From Brasilonema sennae CENA114 (lineage in GTDB: Bacteria > Cyanobacteriota > Cyanobacteriia > Cyanobacteriales > Nostocaceae), in the NCBI RefSeq assembly GCF_006968745.1, contig NZ_CP030118.1, positions 2,988,654 through 3,052,653 on the forward strand: DNA of 64,000 nt, given 5' to 3'. Below are positions 1-7,536 of the stretch, piece by piece. The notes beneath the pieces were generated by a model. That model did not search any database. It was given only the letters and a program-made list of their open reading frames with translations, and had not been told where the DNA came from. The translations under genes were made by a program, and so were the position numbers. Numbering within the stretch: the stretch's first letter is position 1; each line of letters opens with the position of its first letter.

Positions 1-670
1 TGCCTGCGCTGCTACGCAGCACTGCTTCTACTTTATCTAAAACCACTAAACAACGATGTTTCCGCAAAACCTCAATCAGCCGTAGTATCTTGCTGTTATC
101 GTTATCTGGTATGTCAGGTTCACTACCTTTAGGTAAAAATCGTAGCAGCTGTGTGAGAAGCTCACCTACAGCTGGAGTATTGTTTAGCGATCGCCAAATG
201 AGATAATCAAAATTTTTCTGCACTTTTTTGGCAACTTGTGCTGCGAATACAGTTTTGCCAATGCCTCCTATTCCTAACACCGCTACTAGCCGACAGCGAA
301 CAGAACTATCACCCACAATCCACTGTTCTAACTCTGAAATTTCCTTGTCTCGACCCCAAAAACCATCTACATCAACTGCTTCTCCCCAATCTTCTTGGGG
401 TATTCTGTCAATTGTTTTACTTGCTTGATATTGTGCTAAGAGCTTTTGTTTGAGGTTATTGAGTTTTTTGTTGCCACTGCCTTCTATTCCTAATTTACGG
501 TAGTTTTCTCCTAATCTTTTTCTGACTGCTGCTTGAGAAATCTCCAACTTGGAAGCTATCTGCGCACCTGAGAAGTCATTCAATGCCAAGAGCAGGGCAT
601 CTAGCTCTGTCTTAGTTACACCAGAGTTAGTTGCGAACTCTATGATGAAATTTTCTGGAAGCTGAGACAT
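1..670 (-). CDS. NB-ARC-type ATPase with N-terminal HTH, 3' end outside window
   Basis: The reverse strand reads open from an ATG at 670 to the window edge, so only about 223 N-terminal residues are present. An N-terminal helix-turn-helix-like stretch (around residues 25-60, with FSGAQIASKLEISQAAVRKR) is followed by the lead-in WGRDKEISELEQW and a clear Walker A, VLGIGGIGKT, near residue 130, then a Walker B-like LVVLDKVE near residue 215. This is the usual start of cyanobacterial NB-ARC/STAND NTPases whose missing C-terminus often holds WD40 or TPR repeats; the repeats are inference here. An alternative in-frame ATG lies at 688 (MEDAAH...), overlapping a GGAGG that could serve the 670 start. 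Such STAND ATPases act as signalling or conflict-system switches. No partner gene is visible. Confidence 0.75.
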   Translation of the reverse strand, partial: MSQLPENFIIEFATNSGVTKTELDALLLALNDFSGAQIASKLEISQAAVRKRLGENYRKLGIEGSGNKKLNNLKQKLLAQYQASKTIDRIPQEDWGEAVDVDGFWGRDKEISELEQWIVGDSSVRCRLVAVLGIGGIGKTVFAAQVAKKVQKNFDYLIWRSLNNTPAVGELLTQLLRFLPKGSEPDIPDNDNSKILRLIEVLRKHRCLVVLDKVEAVLRSSAG

Positions 671-1322
671 ATGGGCAGCATCCTCCATTTTACCCTTACT
701 CCATACAACATATTAGTATGTGAGATAATTTTTTATAGCATGGCTGAATAATTCAGAAAAGAGTATATGGTATGTTGGGACTGCATCACTCTGTTTCATG
801 AACTTTTTTTCATTTTCCACTCTCTTTTTTTCTCACATACAGTGATAATAACGATGTCGCAATAAAACTCACTTATTCTATAGCTATACGCGACATATCA
901 AAGAATGTTGTTTTTTAGAAGACTAATAAAGCAGATTTTACGATATAGACTGATTTTTCATCATAAATAAGATGGTTTTACCCATAAAATCAGATAATTT
1001 TATAGAAAAACGTAACTTTTCTTGTTTTATCGCATTTATCTCCTAAGCAGTTTTTTGTATCAAAGGTAACTAAAATAATTATATACGTGTGAGAACAGTA
1101 TAGTCAAATAGTATACGATACTTCATAAAAGCCTCTACATGGAGCAGAATATTTTTTTAAAACTTGCTCATGAGAAAAAAAATGTTTATACTTATATGTA
1201 ACTTAGATATATGTGAGGTAAGCAGTAACAGTCTTGTTTCTTTTGAATCTAAATAATTTACGGCTTTCCATCACAAGATAATTGCAGTCGAGATTAACGG
1301 TCAACCTCACGGAGCAACTGAT
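671..1322. other. AT-rich intergenic region
   Basis: About 650 bp between divergent genes with no open frame having gene-like composition. It is strongly AT-rich with many short inverted AT stretches, and presumably carries the promoters of the ATPase (minus) and of the small gene starting at 1323 (plus). I see no recognisable RNA gene. Confidence 0.5.
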
Positions 1323-1721
1323 ATGACCTTCTCACGCTCACGATTTCCTGAGTTTTTCAGCGGTTTTAGTGGCATCAAAATGCAGTTAAAAATTGGAGAT
1401 TCGCCTTTGGAAGCCTTGCCAATGGTCACACTACAAGAACAAGGAAAGCAAGATAATTTTTTGGAGCAACCCTGCTTGATTGAATTGCACCCAGTTTTTT
1501 CTCACATGAGCTTTCTACTGATTGAGGCATTGTCTGCGACTCAACATGGTGAGTTCATCACCCGTAGTAAAAAAGGTAATTACGAAACTATTGTTGAACT
1601 TGGTGGACACATAAGTCACCGCTACCATCTTGATCACAAGGAACTGCAAGAAATCCAACAGATGTACGAACACATTCTAGAAAATTGGATTGCATGGAGG
1701 TTATCTCATAAAAAAACCTAA
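1323..1721 (+). CDS. Hypothetical protein, 132 aa
   Basis: Unrecognised soluble protein. The ATG is preceded by GGAG about 8 bases upstream. A second ATG at residue 20 (MQLKIGDSPLE) is a possible alternative start and would remove a Phe/Arg/Ser-rich beginning. The C-terminal half is helical and charged (HKELQEIQQMYEHILENW). No signal peptide, membrane segment or metal motif is evident apart from several scattered histidines. It stands alone, with a terminator-like hairpin about 130 bp downstream. Function not assigned. Confidence 0.5.
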   Translation: MTFSRSRFPEFFSGFSGIKMQLKIGDSPLEALPMVTLQEQGKQDNFLEQPCLIELHPVFSHMSFLLIEALSATQHGEFITRSKKGNYETIVELGGHISHRYHLDHKELQEIQQMYEHILENWIAWRLSHKKT

Positions 1722-1851
1722 AAAGCTGCATCCAATTTCTACAGCTACTTGAGAGTTCAGAAAATATACAAGAGCTGAGGCGGACTTAATAGTACAACAA
1801 AATATCTACAAATTATGAGACATTTGGCTTTCGAGAAACGAGAAGTTTACA

Positions 1852-1887
1852 AGCCGGAGATGTGATAAAAGCACATCCCGGCTTTTT
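1852..1887 (+). terminator. Rho-independent terminator-like hairpin
   Basis: The arms AGCCGG-a-GATGTG and CACATC-CCGGCT pair over 12 bp with one bulged A, enclose a 7-base loop and are followed by a T run. It probably ends transcription of the 1323-1721 gene and lies just before the small membrane-protein gene at 1921. Confidence 0.7.
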
Positions 1888-1920
1888 GCTTAAATCCAAT
1901 TTACATGGAGAACAGGAACT

Positions 1921-2148
1921 ATGAAACCAAATCAGAATAGTCGCCTATTTACATTGGCTGCTTATTTTCTCAAATTTTTTGTACTAGGACTCTTCGGCTT
2001 TGCGATCGCCTATATTGTGTTAATGACTTTTGGCGCAGCAAAGATTGCTTTCATGCTGTCGTCGCTATTTGTGAGCTTAGTTTGGCGATTGGGACTTATC
2101 CTATTTTGCGTGATAGCAATAACAGTCATTTTTGATTCCTTCCGTTAA
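1921..2148 (+). CDS. Small membrane protein with two TM segments, 75 aa
   Basis: Two hydrophobic stretches are visible: roughly residues 15-38 (FFVLGLFGFAIAYIVLMTFG) and residues 43-71 (a long Leu/Val/Ile run around LILFCVIAITVIF). The start is preceded by GGAG and AGGA about 13 and 5 bases upstream. Short basic N-terminus, no cysteine pair or known motif. The family is not recognised; the gene could be a membrane subunit or a stress peptide. It converges on the MOSC gene with a 13-bp gap. Confidence 0.6.
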   Translation: MKPNQNSRLFTLAAYFLKFFVLGLFGFAIAYIVLMTFGAAKIAFMLSSLFVSLVWRLGLILFCVIAITVIFDSFR

Positions 2149-2161
2149 GCTAATTTAGTAC

Positions 2162-2962
2162 TTACTCAGCCCAGCTTAAAGTATCACCAATTCCCACTGT
2201 ACCACCATTGATAACCTGCGCCAAAACACCCGTCTGTGTGTGTTGAAAATTCTTTTGTAGCAAACTTAACAAGGAGATATCACGTTCTCCTGTTTCTGGA
2301 TTCACTTCTATATTTAAGCAGCGATTAATCCTGGCTGTAATAGCAATTCGTGCTGTACCAAGCTGCATTTCTTTGCCTACCCAGTCAAATTCTCCCCAAG
2401 CGGGTACAGCATCTAAAACAATATTAGGACGAAACCGACGAACATCTACTTGTTGTCCTGCTATCTCACTCAAATGGTTGAGAGTTGCTTGACTGACAAG
2501 AGAAATATGCAGGGCTTCCCTGTCAGGGTATCGAGTTTTGCCAAACTCTCCCACAACTTGCAAGGGTGCGCGGTTTGGATGTCTCGCAGCTTGATTAGGG
2601 GAAATTCCTGCAAGGTATCCTGTGAAGAAGGTTGCAATGCTGTCGCGTCCACTTGTGCTAGTCGTATCAGCAACTAATAACTCCACACCCTTGCGCTTCA
2701 CTGTAAAGGTGCTAGTAGCTGCTTCATAATCACAATCTAACGCTGCTAGTCCTCCCCAGTCATTTTGCATGGCGAAGTTGTGCTTCTTCATCCAAGGTAC
2801 TTTTGTTGAGTCGGGATATTGTGCGTCTTCTTTGAACATTAAGCCGAAAGAGCGATCGCCCGGAATACCATGTCCAACTTGCAACTCAACGCAAGCACAT
2901 TTCTGGGCGCTCAAACCTTTAAATGGATAGATAAATAACTCTTGGACACAAATCTTAGTCAT
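2162..2962 (-). CDS. MOSC domain-containing protein
   Basis: A 266-aa soluble protein that starts with the MOSC N-terminal beta-barrel signature (LFIYPFKGLSAQ, then GIPGDRSFGLMF) and continues with a MOSC domain (RPNIVLD, WVGKEMQLG, INRCLNIEVNPETGERD). In this family the cysteine after the Arg (here NRCLNI) is the expected sulfur-carrying or molybdopterin-linked residue. Family members handle sulfur transfer or molybdenum-cofactor-dependent reduction in the cytoplasm; the substrate here cannot be told. Length is typical for the N-plus-C MOSC architecture. It is a single gene, not linked to cofactor biosynthesis genes. Confidence 0.88.
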   Translation of the reverse strand: MTKICVQELFIYPFKGLSAQKCACVELQVGHGIPGDRSFGLMFKEDAQYPDSTKVPWMKKHNFAMQNDWGGLAALDCDYEAATSTFTVKRKGVELLVADTTSTSGRDSIATFFTGYLAGISPNQAARHPNRAPLQVVGEFGKTRYPDREALHISLVSQATLNHLSEIAGQQVDVRRFRPNIVLDAVPAWGEFDWVGKEMQLGTARIAITARINRCLNIEVNPETGERDISLLSLLQKNFQHTQTGVLAQVINGGTVGIGDTLSWAE

Positions 2963-3060
2963 TGGAAATTAGTTGTTAATTATTTGGCTTGTAATGAGCG
3001 TTTCAGCGCTCATTACGAACCCTTCGACTACGGTCAGGGTAAACCCTTTATTCATTTTGA

Positions 3061-4029
3061 CTAATCTTTTACAGAACCCATCGATTTTTGTGCAACTGAC
3101 TGCTTTTTAGGACGACTATTTCCTCCACCCATGATGCTGCGGAAATACAAACCTCCAACTGTTCCTAAAAACAGGACATATCCCACAGCTTGCACAACAT
3201 AAAGATATTGCCTGTAACCAAATAAGGCTTGAAAAATAACGCCAGGGAACTTTTCATCAGGCAAGATGTTGGAAGTATTCCAAACCATTGGACCTAAGAT
3301 ACAAGAGTGAATTCTTGTGAACCGTTCGTAATAAAAACAAAGACCTTCCGAGGCGCGATTACTAAGAGCAAGGGTTGCAAAAGCTTCGTCAAACTTCTGC
3401 AAAGAAGTCACCACTAACCCCGCCACAATTAACACCAAGAAAATACCCATGACTTGGAAAAATTGGCGGATATTAATTTTAACACCCCATTTAAATAAAA
3501 GCACACCAATTCCCGCTGCGACTGCAATACCAGCAAGAGCGCCAAAAGCAGGAAAAAGCCCTTGTTGAAGGTTAGCAGCAACGAACAAAACCGTTTCAAA
3601 ACCTTCCCGTACAACGGCAATAAATACTAAACTGAAAACACCCCAACCAGCAACCTTATTCTGCTTTAAAGCATCTGTTACTGCTCCTTCAACTTGAGCC
3701 TTCATAAATCTGGCTTGTTTGGTCATCCAGATTAGCATCCAGCTGAGCATAACGATCGCCAACAGACTGAACACACCTTCCATCATTGGCTCAACCACGG
3801 TTGAGTATTGAGGATTAATTGCACTGAGTGCTTGAACCACCCAAGTGAAAAGAAAACCTATGAGTGCGCTGACAATAATGCCAACGCCGACACCAGCATA
3901 AACCCAAGGGTTCAGACGAGATTGCTTAGCTTTTTTTAGCAAAGCTAGTACAATGCCAACTACGAGAGCAGCTTCTACTCCTTCTCGGAGTGTAATCACA
4001 AAAGTGGGTAAGGCAGCACTAAAGTTCAT
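3061..4029 (-). CDS. FTR1 family high-affinity iron permease
   Basis: An integral membrane protein (322 aa) with about seven hydrophobic helices and the two FTR1 signatures: REGVEAALVVG near the N-terminus and REGFETVLF in the middle, both of the R-E-x-x-E type that carries Fe3+. The start at 4029 (MNFSAALPTF) was preferred over a longer frame beginning at 4134 because AAAGGA lies 5-6 bases upstream and the family begins with this sequence. FTR1/EfeU proteins import ferric iron, usually with a periplasmic partner. The next gene upstream on the same strand (4217-5248) encodes a lipoprotein that is a likely partner; the gap is 187 bp. C-terminal tail is basic and cytosolic. Confidence 0.9.
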   Translation of the reverse strand: MNFSAALPTFVITLREGVEAALVVGIVLALLKKAKQSRLNPWVYAGVGVGIIVSALIGFLFTWVVQALSAINPQYSTVVEPMMEGVFSLLAIVMLSWMLIWMTKQARFMKAQVEGAVTDALKQNKVAGWGVFSLVFIAVVREGFETVLFVAANLQQGLFPAFGALAGIAVAAGIGVLLFKWGVKINIRQFFQVMGIFLVLIVAGLVVTSLQKFDEAFATLALSNRASEGLCFYYERFTRIHSCILGPMVWNTSNILPDEKFPGVIFQALFGYRQYLYVVQAVGYVLFLGTVGGLYFRSIMGGGNSRPKKQSVAQKSMGSVKD

Positions 4030-4216
4030 TATTTGTCCTTTTTCTTTTGTTCTGGGTGCGAATGAGGCAGTGCACCTTTGCGACTTTAAGCGTTGAGTGC
4101 ACCCGCCGTTCATGAGTGGTTTTATTTCACTCATGACTAATGACTAAATAACCAATAACTATTTAGTGAAATCGCGTAACATCTTTTTCACTTACAAACA
4201 ATTCAAAATACTATAG

Positions 4217-5248
4217 CTATGTAGATGTGCTGGAACTATCTATGATTTTTTGGGAATTTTCCTCAATAGTTTTCACTAGCTTGGTAACATCTTCAGGGGT
4301 TTTGACTGGTTTAGCGGGTGCAATAGCAGAGGGCCAAACTTTTATCAGTTCAGCGATACTGGCTTCAATTCCTTTAGATTCTTGGGGATAGTCTTTAGCC
4401 ACTTTGCTAGAAATCCCTTTATATAAGTCATCAGCGTAGTTGACAAAGCCACGGGAATCTTGATACTCAATTTCTGCAGAAATTTTTCCATTTGCAATTG
4501 CCGCAGTGTACTCTGAGTTGGCTGCATCTAGCAATCCGTTAATGACTTGTAGCACGAATCTGGGTTGCGATCGCTGATCTGCTGGTAAAGCATTTACAGC
4601 ACCATCAACTGCTTGCATCGAAGAGGTAAAATCAGTTTTGATCTTGGGACTTTTGGGATTGGATTTAACAAAATCTTGCAAACTAACCAAAGATGTCTTA
4701 AACTCTTTGACTTTGCGCTCATTTAATTGGTCTTCTACATCAACATAAATCTCTTCAACTGGATGACCAATGTGAGGTTCTGCTTTTTTCGGTTGATTTT
4801 GATCCAACAGTTCTTTTGCTACCAAAAGGTGTCCTTTCATCAGTCCTAGTTTGGTCATGTAGTCTACGTCTTTTGGTTCCCCAGTTAGAACGACTTCCTG
4901 AGTCGTAACCTGCTCCTTAATCTTGTCGAATTGCTCTTGAGTAATTACCTTTTTAGAAACTAAGTCCTCAGGACTACCATAGGGACGACTTGCCTGAATT
5001 TTATTTGATAATGCTGGAACACCAAGCTGTCCCTCAAACTTATCCAATTCCGACAAGATCGCATTGTTGATGTTGATTTTCTTTTTACTACTGTGTCCGC
5101 TATGACTAACTGCTTCAGTAGCAGCCTGGGGACTGGAGTTAGCCGCTGGTGTTGTTGAATTTTCTGCGGTTTGTGTACCGTTACAGGAAGTCAAAGCGAA
5201 GATGATTGCGCTAGCAATAGTTAGGCAGATGTAACGAAATCTTATCAT
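4217..5248 (-). CDS. Helix-hairpin-helix lipoprotein, probable periplasmic partner of FTR1
   Basis: A 343-aa protein with a lipoprotein signal peptide (hydrophobic run ending in the lipobox LTSC at about residue 22), a Thr/Ser/Ala-rich spacer and a short His-containing patch (HSGHSSKKK). A ComEA-like helix-hairpin-helix follows (NINNAILSELDKF ... GVPALSNKIQASRPYGSPEDL), then an alpha-helical domain from about residue 125 to the end with conserved-looking HPVEEIYVDVEDQL and SAEIEYQDSRGF. The helical domain resembles imelysin/EfeO-type periplasmic iron-binding proteins in general character, but I cannot confirm homology. Position just upstream of FTR1 on the same strand suggests delivery of iron to the permease. 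Confidence 0.7.
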   Translation of the reverse strand: MIRFRYICLTIASAIIFALTSCNGTQTAENSTTPAANSSPQAATEAVSHSGHSSKKKININNAILSELDKFEGQLGVPALSNKIQASRPYGSPEDLVSKKVITQEQFDKIKEQVTTQEVVLTGEPKDVDYMTKLGLMKGHLLVAKELLDQNQPKKAEPHIGHPVEEIYVDVEDQLNERKVKEFKTSLVSLQDFVKSNPKSPKIKTDFTSSMQAVDGAVNALPADQRSQPRFVLQVINGLLDAANSEYTAAIANGKISAEIEYQDSRGFVNYADDLYKGISSKVAKDYPQESKGIEASIAELIKVWPSAIAPAKPVKTPEDVTKLVKTIEENSQKIIDSSSTST

Positions 5249-5601
5249 TTGTGCTCCTCAAAGTAGTTAAAAGGTAATCATTGAAACATTTTTTTGCTAT
5301 TTTCACGGGAAAAAGACTTTTACCTTTCACCGTTAAAAAGATACAAAAAGCTTTGCAATATTGCATTTTCGCCTATCCAACAGCAAAGCTGAGCGCAAGG
5401 CACATACTGCGCTTTGCCTGACATAACGTGCTGCTTTTTGCATACTTTTTGTACGAGTGTCAATCTCTGAATTTGACAGTGGATCTTAGATTTTGCTATG
5501 ATACTTTCCCACAAATGATATCATTTTTCAACTACTTGCTAATTTTTTGATTATGATTTAATATAAATTCTTAGTATGTTTGAATGTGTAAAAAGTACGG
5601 T
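5249..5601. other. Upstream region of iron-uptake genes, no gene seen
   Basis: AT-rich stretch upstream of the lipoprotein gene. The only open frame in it (minus strand, about 5320-5514) has no family resemblance and an odd Cys/Gln-rich composition, so it is not annotated. It contains the palindrome listed separately at 5513-5526. Confidence 0.5.
5513..5526. promoter_or_regulatory. AAATGATATCATTT palindrome, possible iron-regulator site
   Basis: A perfect 14-bp palindrome lies about 265 bp upstream of the lipoprotein/FTR1 pair. The TGATATCA core with AT flanks is reminiscent of Fur boxes (GATAAT repeats), and iron control of this locus would make sense, but the distance is long and the match is only to the AT-rich symmetry. 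Weak inference. Confidence 0.2.
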
Positions 5602-5835
5602 ATGAGCAACCACTCTTCAATTGCCCATACCGCGCTTACAGACACAGACGCTGATTTTATACTACAAAGACGGGTGGGAGAATTATCACTCTTATTGCGT
5701 TAGCGAAGCTCACCGAAGGTATCGCACATCCAATCTCTAACTCTTTCTCAGCTAGAAGCACTTGGCGAAGCTTTGTTAGATTTTACGGCGATGGAGGATT
5801 TGCTCAACTGGTTGCAAGCAAATCAAAGCGAGTAG
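5602..5835 (+). pseudogene. DUF4351 C-terminal remnant (Rpn/PD-(D/E)XK nuclease family)
   Basis: One frame from an ATG at 5602 to a stop at 5833-5835 encodes the end of a DUF4351 protein: RRVGELSLLL, then SLTLSQLEALGEALLDF and DLLNWLQAN. The frame is interrupted by a stop at 5701 that falls inside a 29-bp palindromic repeat at 5697-5725, and the nuclease domain that should precede it is absent. Both the missing N-terminus and the repeat-borne stop mark it as a dead fragment. Parent proteins are cyanobacterial Rpn-like nuclease/transposase relatives. Confidence 0.65.
5697..5725 (+). repeat. Short palindromic interspersed repeat (GCGTTAGCGAAG type)
   Basis: Begins GCGTTAGCGAAG and ends AAGGTATCGC, the GCG...CGC-bounded type that is scattered through Nostoc-like genomes. 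It sits inside the DUF4351 remnant, where it introduces a stop codon. Related 35-bp elements occur at 14616-14650 and 63886-63920. Confidence 0.55.
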
Positions 5836-5955
5836 CAGCTTACCATACAGGCTTCCCCACATCTTGAATCACAAAGAATGTTGTCAGGAAACATTTTTCC
5901 AAGCGAGGGTATTAAGCTCAGTATATATATAGCTCTCAAACCGCAAGCTGGAACA

Positions 5956-6705
5956 ATGAAAATTTGGACGCCCAATCAATCACTGCAAAACGGACGCTTC
6001 ATCATTCAAAAAGTCCTTGGTAGCGGTGGCTTTGGTATTACCTATAGCATCCTCGAACAGCGTACAGGTAAATTATTTGTCCTGAAAACCCTCAACCACC
6101 TTCAGCAAATAAGAAAAGACTTCTCGGAACGACAGGTAAAATTTGTCCAAGAGATGACGCGGTTAGCACGATGCGCTCACCCCCATATTGTGAAATTTGA
6201 GGATGTCATCCAAGAAGATGGACTGTGGGGGATGCTGATGGAATATATTGATGGCGTGGATTTAAAGACTTATGTTGATGAGGGTGGGCAATTGTCAGAG
6301 GATGAAGCTTTACTTTACATTAACCAAATTGGGCAAGCTTTAGAATGTGTCCATCAACAAGGATTCTTACATCGGGATATCAAGCCTCATAATATTCTCT
6401 TACGCCGTGGCAAACAAGAAGCAGTATTGATTGATTTTGGTCTTGCTCGTCAGTTTAGCACTGGTGAAAAATCCATCAGCATGACGAGTGATGGAACTGA
6501 AGGTTATGCACCCATTGAACAGTACAGAAGAAAGGGCAATTTTGGTGCTTATACTGATGTTTATGGTTTAGCCGCAACGCGGTTCATCCAAACACAGTTT
6601 ACCGTTTTCGTCAACGCTTCCCATTACTTCTTGTGCTTTCATTTTTCCTCCCAAAGTCTGTCAGCTTATCTTCTTATAATATTTTGCACCAATCCCAACA
6701 ATTAA
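5956..6705 (+). pseudogene. Serine/threonine protein kinase, C-lobe truncated
   Basis: The start chosen is MKIWTPNQ at 5956, the common beginning of this cyanobacterial kinase family. The kinase fold is intact up to subdomain IX: glycine loop GSGGFG (22-27), Lys44, HRD (139-141), DFG (160-162), activation segment YAPIEQY (184-190) and GAYTDVYGLAAT (197-208). Homology then stops abruptly at about base 6579 and 41 unrelated, hydrophobic residues follow to the stop at 6705. The lost part includes the rest of the C-lobe and any C-terminal domains. The break coincides with the start of an antitoxin gene fragment on the other strand (6580-6642), so a deletion has fused two genes. Kinase activity is unlikely. 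Confidence 0.75.
6580..6642 (-). pseudogene. Antitoxin N-terminal remnant
   Basis: On the minus strand an ATG at 6642, preceded by a strong GGGAGG, encodes MKAQEVMGSVDENGKLCLDE and then runs into kinase sequence. This is the usual start of small cyanobacterial antitoxins paired with PIN toxins (KAQEV.G..D..G.L.LDEP). Only about 20 codons survive; the rest was removed by the deletion that also truncated the kinase. The retained ribosome binding site suggests the event is recent. Confidence 0.5.
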
Positions 6706-6837
6706 AAGTAACCGGAAAAATACAACAGATGCCCGACTTCGTAAGAGTTGTCGGGGTCTTGTTTTTCACGAATGATTTAGGATTGCTATAAAATGTAATA
6801 ACCATCAGACTATATTCCAACAACGAGGTTAGCGGTA

Positions 6838-7074
6838 ATGTTGAAGTCAGTTGAAGGAGTTTATAAAAACGGTACGATTGAGTTATCTGAAGTACCATCC
6901 GATGTAGTAGAAAGCCGCGTCATTGTTACTTTTTTAGAAGCAAAGCCAGTTCAATTTACTCCACAAATGATGTACTTTGGTATGTTGGCTGGTTCAAATC
7001 AACAATCAAGCGAGGAAGATTTCAAAATAGCAGAATTTCATGGTGATTTTGGCGATGAATTAAACTGGTCTTAG
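6838..7074 (+). CDS. Antitoxin of a PIN-type toxin-antitoxin pair
   Basis: A 78-aa protein starting MLKSVEGVYKNGTIELSEVP, the AF2212/DUF104-like N-terminal strand pattern (K.VEG.Y.NG.IEL) common in antitoxins that neutralise PIN ribonucleases. The C-terminal half is acidic (SSEEDFKIAEFHGDFGDEL), the part expected to wrap the toxin. It ends 6 bp before the toxin start, the normal antitoxin-first arrangement. The antitoxin would be expected to repress its own promoter upstream of 6838. Confidence 0.75.
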   Translation: MLKSVEGVYKNGTIELSEVPSDVVESRVIVTFLEAKPVQFTPQMMYFGMLAGSNQQSSEEDFKIAEFHGDFGDELNWS

Positions 7075-7080
7075 ATAAAA

Positions 7081-7479
7081 GTGAAGTATGTTATCGATAC
7101 TCATGCTCTCATTTGGTTTCTAGAAGGTAATCCCCGCTTGGGAAGTAACGCGAAAACAATTCTTTCCAACCCTGAGAGCCAATTAATTATACCTGCTACA
7201 GCTTTAGCTGAGGCTGTTTGGATTGTGGAACGTGGACGAACATCGATTTCTTCAGCAACTGCTTTACTCTCAGCAGTCAATGCGGACAGTCGTATCGTAG
7301 TATATCCATTAGGTACAAATGTCATTCAACAAACTATCGGTTTAGCTGCGATCGCAGAAATGCACGACCGACAAATTGTTGCAACTGCGATAGTTTTGGT
7401 CAATCAAGGAGAAACAGTTGTTTTGTTAACCTGTGACCAAAATATTACCGCATCAGGATTGGTAACTATTATTTGGTAA
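7081..7479 (+). CDS. PIN domain ribonuclease toxin (VapC-like)
   Basis: A 132-aa PIN domain. The acidic metal-binding residues are all visible: Asp in VIDTHAL (about residue 6), Glu in ALAEAVW (about 44), Asp in MHDRQIVATA (about 97) and Asp in TCDQNI (about 119). Start is a GTG at 7081, 6 bp after the antitoxin stop, so translation is probably coupled. PIN toxins cleave RNA in the cytoplasm when freed from the antitoxin. Full length for the family and without disruption, so the pair may be functional, unlike the broken genes just upstream. Confidence 0.88.
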   Translation: MKYVIDTHALIWFLEGNPRLGSNAKTILSNPESQLIIPATALAEAVWIVERGRTSISSATALLSAVNADSRIVVYPLGTNVIQQTIGLAAIAEMHDRQIVATAIVLVNQGETVVLLTCDQNITASGLVTIIW

Positions 7480-7536
7480 CTTCAAATTTAGTGATGATAA
7501 TATCAAAGATATATCAAATAGATATAAAAATATAAT

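Noticed and set aside
4030..4134. Longer start for FTR1 (35 extra residues)
   Set aside because: The extra residues are basic and Cys-containing, unlike the family, and a good Shine-Dalgarno precedes the shorter start at 4029.
5320..5514. Minus-strand 64-codon frame
   Set aside because: No ribosome binding site of note, unusual composition, and lies in a spacer rich in AT and short palindromes.
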